A stretch of DNA of 9,755 bases from JBPCRW01 sp050996405 (GTDB taxonomy: Bacteria; Acidobacteriota; Blastocatellia; Pyrinomonadales; Pyrinomonadaceae). Below, piece after piece: positions 7,722 to 9,755 of the stretch. A model generated the notes under the pieces. The model was not told the DNA's origin, searched no databases, and saw only the letters and a program-made list of their open reading frames with translations. A program made the translations under genes and the position numbers. Position 1 is the first letter of the stretch. Each line of letters begins with the position of its first letter. The stretch is taken from positions 1 through 9,755 of the forward strand of contig JBPCRW010000281.1 in assembly GCA_050996405.1 (NCBI GenBank). The letters run 5' to 3'.

Positions 7722-8629
7722 TGAAAAACTTTTTTTCTCGTTTGTATGCGTGGATTGTCAAACTCTTCACGCATCCGCAGGAAATACCCCCAGAGCCTCA
7801 AAATGCCCCGCCACAAGGTTTTTATGTCGCGCCGAGTCAACTAACCGCGTGGCTGGAAACTCACCAGACAGACCCGAATTATAGTCTTTTAAAGACAAAA
7901 ATTGCCGATGTCCCGAAGTTTATCTGGCTGAACGGTTCACAAAGTGATATTGACCTTGTTAAAAAGACAATGACGGATTGCGGGGAGAGTATCCCTTGCT
8001 TTGTGATTTACGCCATTCCCGATAGAGATGCCCAGCAATACAGCGCAGGCGGTTTTAAGACCGTAGATGCTTACAATGCTTGGGTTGGAGCTATCGGCTG
8101 GCAAATTCAGCAGTCTAATAAGAAATGTGTATTTATCGTTGAACCGGATGCGCTCGGATTACTAAACGATAAACCTACTACATATCCTTGTATTAATGCC
8201 GCAGTTGATATTTTAAAAAAGAACTCGAATACGAAAGTATTTCTTGATGCTCCGATGTGGGTAAATGCTTCTGATATGGCAGGACGGGTCAAGGGAGCGG
8301 GAGTAGAACGAGCCGACGGAATATCAGTCAATGTTTCTGGATATAAGGACACAGTTACTTGTGAAACGTATGCCAAAAATGTCTTAGCAAAACTAAAAAA
8401 TGGCTTACAGTATATCGTTGACACTTCGAGAAACGGTGGTAAAACAAATGAAGGCGAATGGTGTAATCCGAGCGGCGCAAAGTTAGGTCGAACGCCTGAA
8501 CTTGTTAATAGCGGTCAGGTGTATGCGTATGCGTGGGTCAAGCTGCCGGAAGAATCCGACGGTAATTGTAACGGCGGCGGAGATGCCGGAAGTTTATTTA
8601 TCTCACGAGCAGTAGAATTAACAAAATAA
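7721..8629 (+). CDS. Glycoside hydrolase family 6 (beta-1,4-glucanase/cellobiohydrolase family), 302 aa
   Basis: GH6 enzymes hydrolyse beta-1,4-glucan with inversion. The family blocks are present in order: IYAIPDRDAQQY (96-107, D101/D103), FIVEPDALGLL (138-148, D143 matching the proton-donor Asp), VFLDAPMWVNA (173-183), GISVNVSGY (200-208), YIVDTSRNGG (231-240), EWCNPSGAKLGRTPE (246-260) and AWVKLPEESDG (271-281, D280 matching the proposed base). C214 and C248 sit where GH6 enzymes have their C-terminal disulfide, suggesting action outside the cytoplasm. There is no classical signal peptide. Residues 3-16 are an amphipathic aromatic helix (NFFSRLYAWIVKLF) followed by a Pro-rich linker (20-31), perhaps a membrane or virion tether. 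No carbohydrate-binding module is seen. The size matches a bare catalytic domain. The start is fixed by TAATG overlap with the peptidase gene. Family assignment is firm; natural substrate and role in the phage are inferred. Confidence 0.92.
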   Translation: MKNFFSRLYAWIVKLFTHPQEIPPEPQNAPPQGFYVAPSQLTAWLETHQTDPNYSLLKTKIADVPKFIWLNGSQSDIDLVKKTMTDCGESIPCFVIYAIPDRDAQQYSAGGFKTVDAYNAWVGAIGWQIQQSNKKCVFIVEPDALGLLNDKPTTYPCINAAVDILKKNSNTKVFLDAPMWVNASDMAGRVKGAGVERADGISVNVSGYKDTVTCETYAKNVLAKLKNGLQYIVDTSRNGGKTNEGEWCNPSGAKLGRTPELVNSGQVYAYAWVKLPEESDGNCNGGGDAGSLFISRAVELTK

Positions 8630-8631
8630 AT

Positions 8632-8808
8632 ATGAATACAATAATAAGTTTAATCGTTTTAGTAATCGGAGTAATAGTAGTCTTATATTTAGTTGGATTA
8701 TTAGCTACGGCAGTAGCATTACCTACAATTATTTGGACTTTAATTAAAGTTTTAATAATTTTAGGTGCATTAGCTTATGTAGTTAGATTATTTGGTTATA
8801 GTTTTTAA
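8632..8808 (+). CDS. Very hydrophobic two-helix protein, candidate holin (58 aa)
   Basis: This short frame begins 2 nt after the GH6 stop and encodes two membrane helices, about 4-30 and 32-51, with a Pro at 31 between them and a basic C-terminal turn (K39, R52). Size and build fit small two-helix holins, which assemble in the inner membrane and release or activate lysins, but no family can be named. Codon use is far more AT-rich than in the GH6 gene just upstream: 14 of 60 bases are G or C in 8641-8700. No Shine-Dalgarno is visible; translation may depend on coupling to the GH6 gene. Confidence 0.65.
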   Translation: MNTIISLIVLVIGVIVVLYLVGLLATAVALPTIIWTLIKVLIILGALAYVVRLFGYSF

Positions 8809-8810
8809 CT

Positions 8811-8829
8811 GGGGATAACTCCTATTCCC
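8811..8829 (+). terminator. Intergenic hairpin just after the 58-aa gene
   Basis: GGGGATA (8811-8817) pairs with TATTCCC (8823-8829) over 7 bp, including one G-U pair, around a 5-nt loop. It starts two bases after the stop codon and lies before the next promoter, a sensible place to end the upstream unit. There is no U-run after it, so it is not a standard intrinsic terminator and could instead protect a 3' end or be regulatory. Confidence 0.35.
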
Positions 8830-8835
8830 GCAAGA

Positions 8836-8852
8836 ACCTATAGGTGTATAAT
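8836..8852 (+). promoter_or_regulatory. Candidate promoter with abutting palindrome
   Basis: A perfect TATAAT lies at 8847-8852, but no good -35 box is seen at 16-18 bp (best is TTCCCG, 8825-8830). The perfect 10-bp palindrome ACCTATAGGT (8836-8845) sits one base upstream of the -10 box, in the promoter spacer. A dimeric regulator bound there could block or remodel polymerase, and a weak -35 suits a regulated promoter. The predicted transcript would start near 8859 and serve the lysozyme-like gene. Confidence 0.45.
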
Positions 8853-8859
8853 AAAGAAA

Positions 8860-8943
8860 AGCGTGGAAAAAGTTTGCCTGTAACGAGGAGGTTTGAAAGC
8901 AACCCTACAACGCTACTATGAGTAAATTATAAAACTTACCTTA
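8860..8943 (+). promoter_or_regulatory. Possible structured leader of the lysozyme-like gene
   Basis: An 84-base stretch separates the predicted transcription start from the ATG at 8944. AGCGT (8860-8864) can pair with ACGCT (8910-8914), with TTGC (8874-8877)/GCAA (8899-8902) nested inside. GGTT (8890-8893)/AACC (8901-8904) is an alternative that competes for the same bases. A strong Shine-Dalgarno-like GAGGAGG (8885-8891) lies in this fold but too far from any good start: 26 nt before the ATG at 8918 and 52 nt before 8944. It matches no riboswitch or ribozyme core I can recall. The pairs are short, so the fold is unproven. Confidence 0.3.
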
Positions 8944-9459
8944 ATGCTTCTGGTATCTCCTATTTGGTTAATACCGCAGCCAGTCAAAGCACAAATTATA
9001 TTTGAACCAATTAAACAAGAAGTAAATGTGCAGCCTGATAACCCTCAAACCGAATACCAGTCCGAAGCTGTACCTTTGCCCACAGAAATTCCTCGCAAAT
9101 TCTCTGTCAAAAAGGTTGTCAAATCTATATCTGCAAATCAAGAAACAGAAACCAGTGGACGCAGTAGTTCGCAAGACTGTAACGAATTATCAAGACAAGC
9201 CGGAATAGCTGAAACAGACATACCTTTTGCGGTAAATATATTTACCAAAGAAAGCGGATGCCGCCCCACCGCAGTTAATAAATCATCAAAAGCTACCGGA
9301 ATATGCCAAAGCCTCCCGGCAAGTAAAATGGCAACCGCAGGAACTGATTATCTAACCAATCCTTTAACTCAAATTAAATGGTGCAATTCCTACGCAATCT
9401 CAAGATACGGTTCTTGGCAAAACGCTTGGAACTTCTGGCAGACCCACCGTTGGTGGTAA
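8944..9459 (+). CDS. Secreted lysozyme/transglycosylase-like protein (about 171 aa; start uncertain)
   Basis: Probably a peptidoglycan-degrading enzyme acting outside the membrane. The N-terminus is hydrophobic (LLVSPIWLIP) and reaches a likely signal-peptidase site after VKA (residues 14-16), but it lacks the usual basic start. The frame remains open upstream to a TAA at 8923-8925, adding residues that include a Lys but no standard start codon. A linker with Pro and Gln follows (20-70). The C-terminal domain (about 78-171) has NIFTKESGC (98-106) with E103 as candidate catalytic Glu, ATGICQSLPASKM (117-129), and a closing SRYGSWQNAWNFWQTHRWW (153-171). This resembles Apf/Rpf-type lysozyme-like domains. 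Four cysteines (79, 106, 121, 147) suit two disulfides in an exported protein. With holin-like genes on both sides, an endolysin is the best reading. Confidence 0.75.
   Translation: MLLVSPIWLIPQPVKAQIIFEPIKQEVNVQPDNPQTEYQSEAVPLPTEIPRKFSVKKVVKSISANQETETSGRSSSQDCNELSRQAGIAETDIPFAVNIFTKESGCRPTAVNKSSKATGICQSLPASKMATAGTDYLTNPLTQIKWCNSYAISRYGSWQNAWNFWQTHRWW
9444..9456 (+). other. Short GC-rich hairpin at the end of the lysozyme-like gene
   Basis: CCACC (9444-9448) and GGTGG (9452-9456) form a 5-bp stem with a GTT loop immediately before the TAA (9457-9459). No U-run follows, so termination is unlikely. The bases also encode the conserved-looking H-R-W-W ending, and the hairpin may be a by-product of that. 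Confidence 0.2.
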
Positions 9460-9511
9460 CAACTACCGGCTTTATGCCAATTACCTTTACTAATCATTCA
9501 TAACAAAACAA

Positions 9512-9755
9512 ATGAGCGACAAATTTCTAGTTCTGTTTAAAAGAGGCGTTAGAACCTTTTTAGCAGTTATCGCCGGAGCGTTTGCGACCGCTATCGGAGC
9601 TATCACAATCGAACTTTCGCAGGGTCATAGTGTTTCAAGTTTCGCTGACTTACAGCAGTTAGGATTAAAACTTATTCCGATATTCTCAATCGCCTTTCTA
9701 GGAGCTATTACCGCCGCTATTGGAAAAGGCATCAGGTGGCAAGAACCAACACAGC
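9512..9755 (+). CDS. Holin-like two-helix membrane protein (3' end beyond window)
   Basis: The frame opens at ATG 9512 and is open to the window end (81 codons seen). A basic N-terminus (K4, K10, R11, R14) leads into a helix at about 14-34 (TFLAVIAGAFATAIGAITI). A polar loop follows (35-49), then a second helix at about 52-72 (LKLIPIFSIAFLGAITAAIG) and a basic tail. Two helices with a short loop, directly after an endolysin-like gene, are typical of phage holins, which open the inner membrane to release lysins. No ribosome site is seen in the 52-nt gap upstream. The C-terminus is missing, so family and length cannot be judged. Confidence 0.6.
   Translation, partial: MSDKFLVLFKRGVRTFLAVIAGAFATAIGAITIELSQGHSVSSFADLQQLGLKLIPIFSIAFLGAITAAIGKGIRWQEPTQ

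Noticed and set aside
8107..8424. A 105-codon minus-strand open frame inside the GH6 gene
   Set aside because: It is antisense to conserved GH6 blocks, has no promoter or ribosome site, and no recognisable product.
8860..8920. Hammerhead, pistol, twister or known riboswitch in the lysin leader
   Set aside because: A GAAA is present, but the CUGANGA core is absent and none of the other conserved cores I know could be placed.
8893..8925. A short leader peptide starting at TTG just after GAGGAGG, or GTG at 8863
   Set aside because: The TTG is only 1 nt from the ribosome-site-like motif, which is too close, and the frames (10 and 6 codons) are short enough to be chance.
1..9755. tRNA genes, CRISPR arrays, insertion sequences or attachment sites
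   Set aside because: No cloverleaf-like stretch, spaced direct repeats, transposase motifs or terminal inverted repeats were seen; all gaps between genes are under 140 bases.

Overview
The window reads as the late (structural and lysis) region of a tailed double-stranded DNA phage or prophage. Every gene I can support lies on the + strand. Genes are packed end to end with TAATG or GTGA overlaps or gaps of a few bases. They use the standard code: all complete genes end in TAA except one TGA, and neither TGA nor TAG appears inside the long genes. Composition is AT-rich with clear local shifts. The host cannot be fixed from sequence alone. The best clue is the secreted lysozyme-like protein at 8944-9459, with four cysteines and a C-terminal motif ending in two tryptophans. 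It resembles proteins I associate with Patescibacteria (CPR) and Actinobacteria, so a phage of such a host is my tentative inference.

Region 1 (1-5914) holds virion genes: the end of an unknown structural protein, a 490-residue beta-rich structural protein, and a small coiled-coil protein likely to be a virion accessory or fibre part. Two large proteins follow. One (772 aa) is rich in Gln and Asn and carries a peptidoglycan-hydrolase-like segment. The other (562 aa) starts with tandem helical repeats. Both look like internal or ejection proteins that travel with the DNA into the cell.

Region 2 (5915-6828) opens with a good extended -10 promoter and encodes a three-helix membrane protein, a membrane-anchored coiled-coil protein, and a possible 22-residue peptide that exactly fills the gap to the next gene.

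Region 3 (6834-8808) is the most unusual part. A papain-like C1 cysteine peptidase with an altered active site overlaps a glycoside hydrolase family 6 (GH6, cellulase/cellobiohydrolase family) protein, and a very hydrophobic 58-residue two-helix protein follows.

Region 4 (8809-9755) begins with a regulatory stretch: a hairpin, a perfect 10-bp palindrome next to a TATAAT box, and a possibly folded leader. It then encodes the secreted lysozyme-like protein, whose signal peptide appears cut off by a frame change, and ends in a holin-like membrane protein that runs off the window.

Taken together, regions 2-4 look like a lysis or envelope-penetration module combining several membrane proteins with three envelope-directed enzymes: a peptidase, a beta-1,4-glucanase and a lysozyme-like protein. 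The GH6-peptidase pair inside a phage late region is the feature most worth following up.
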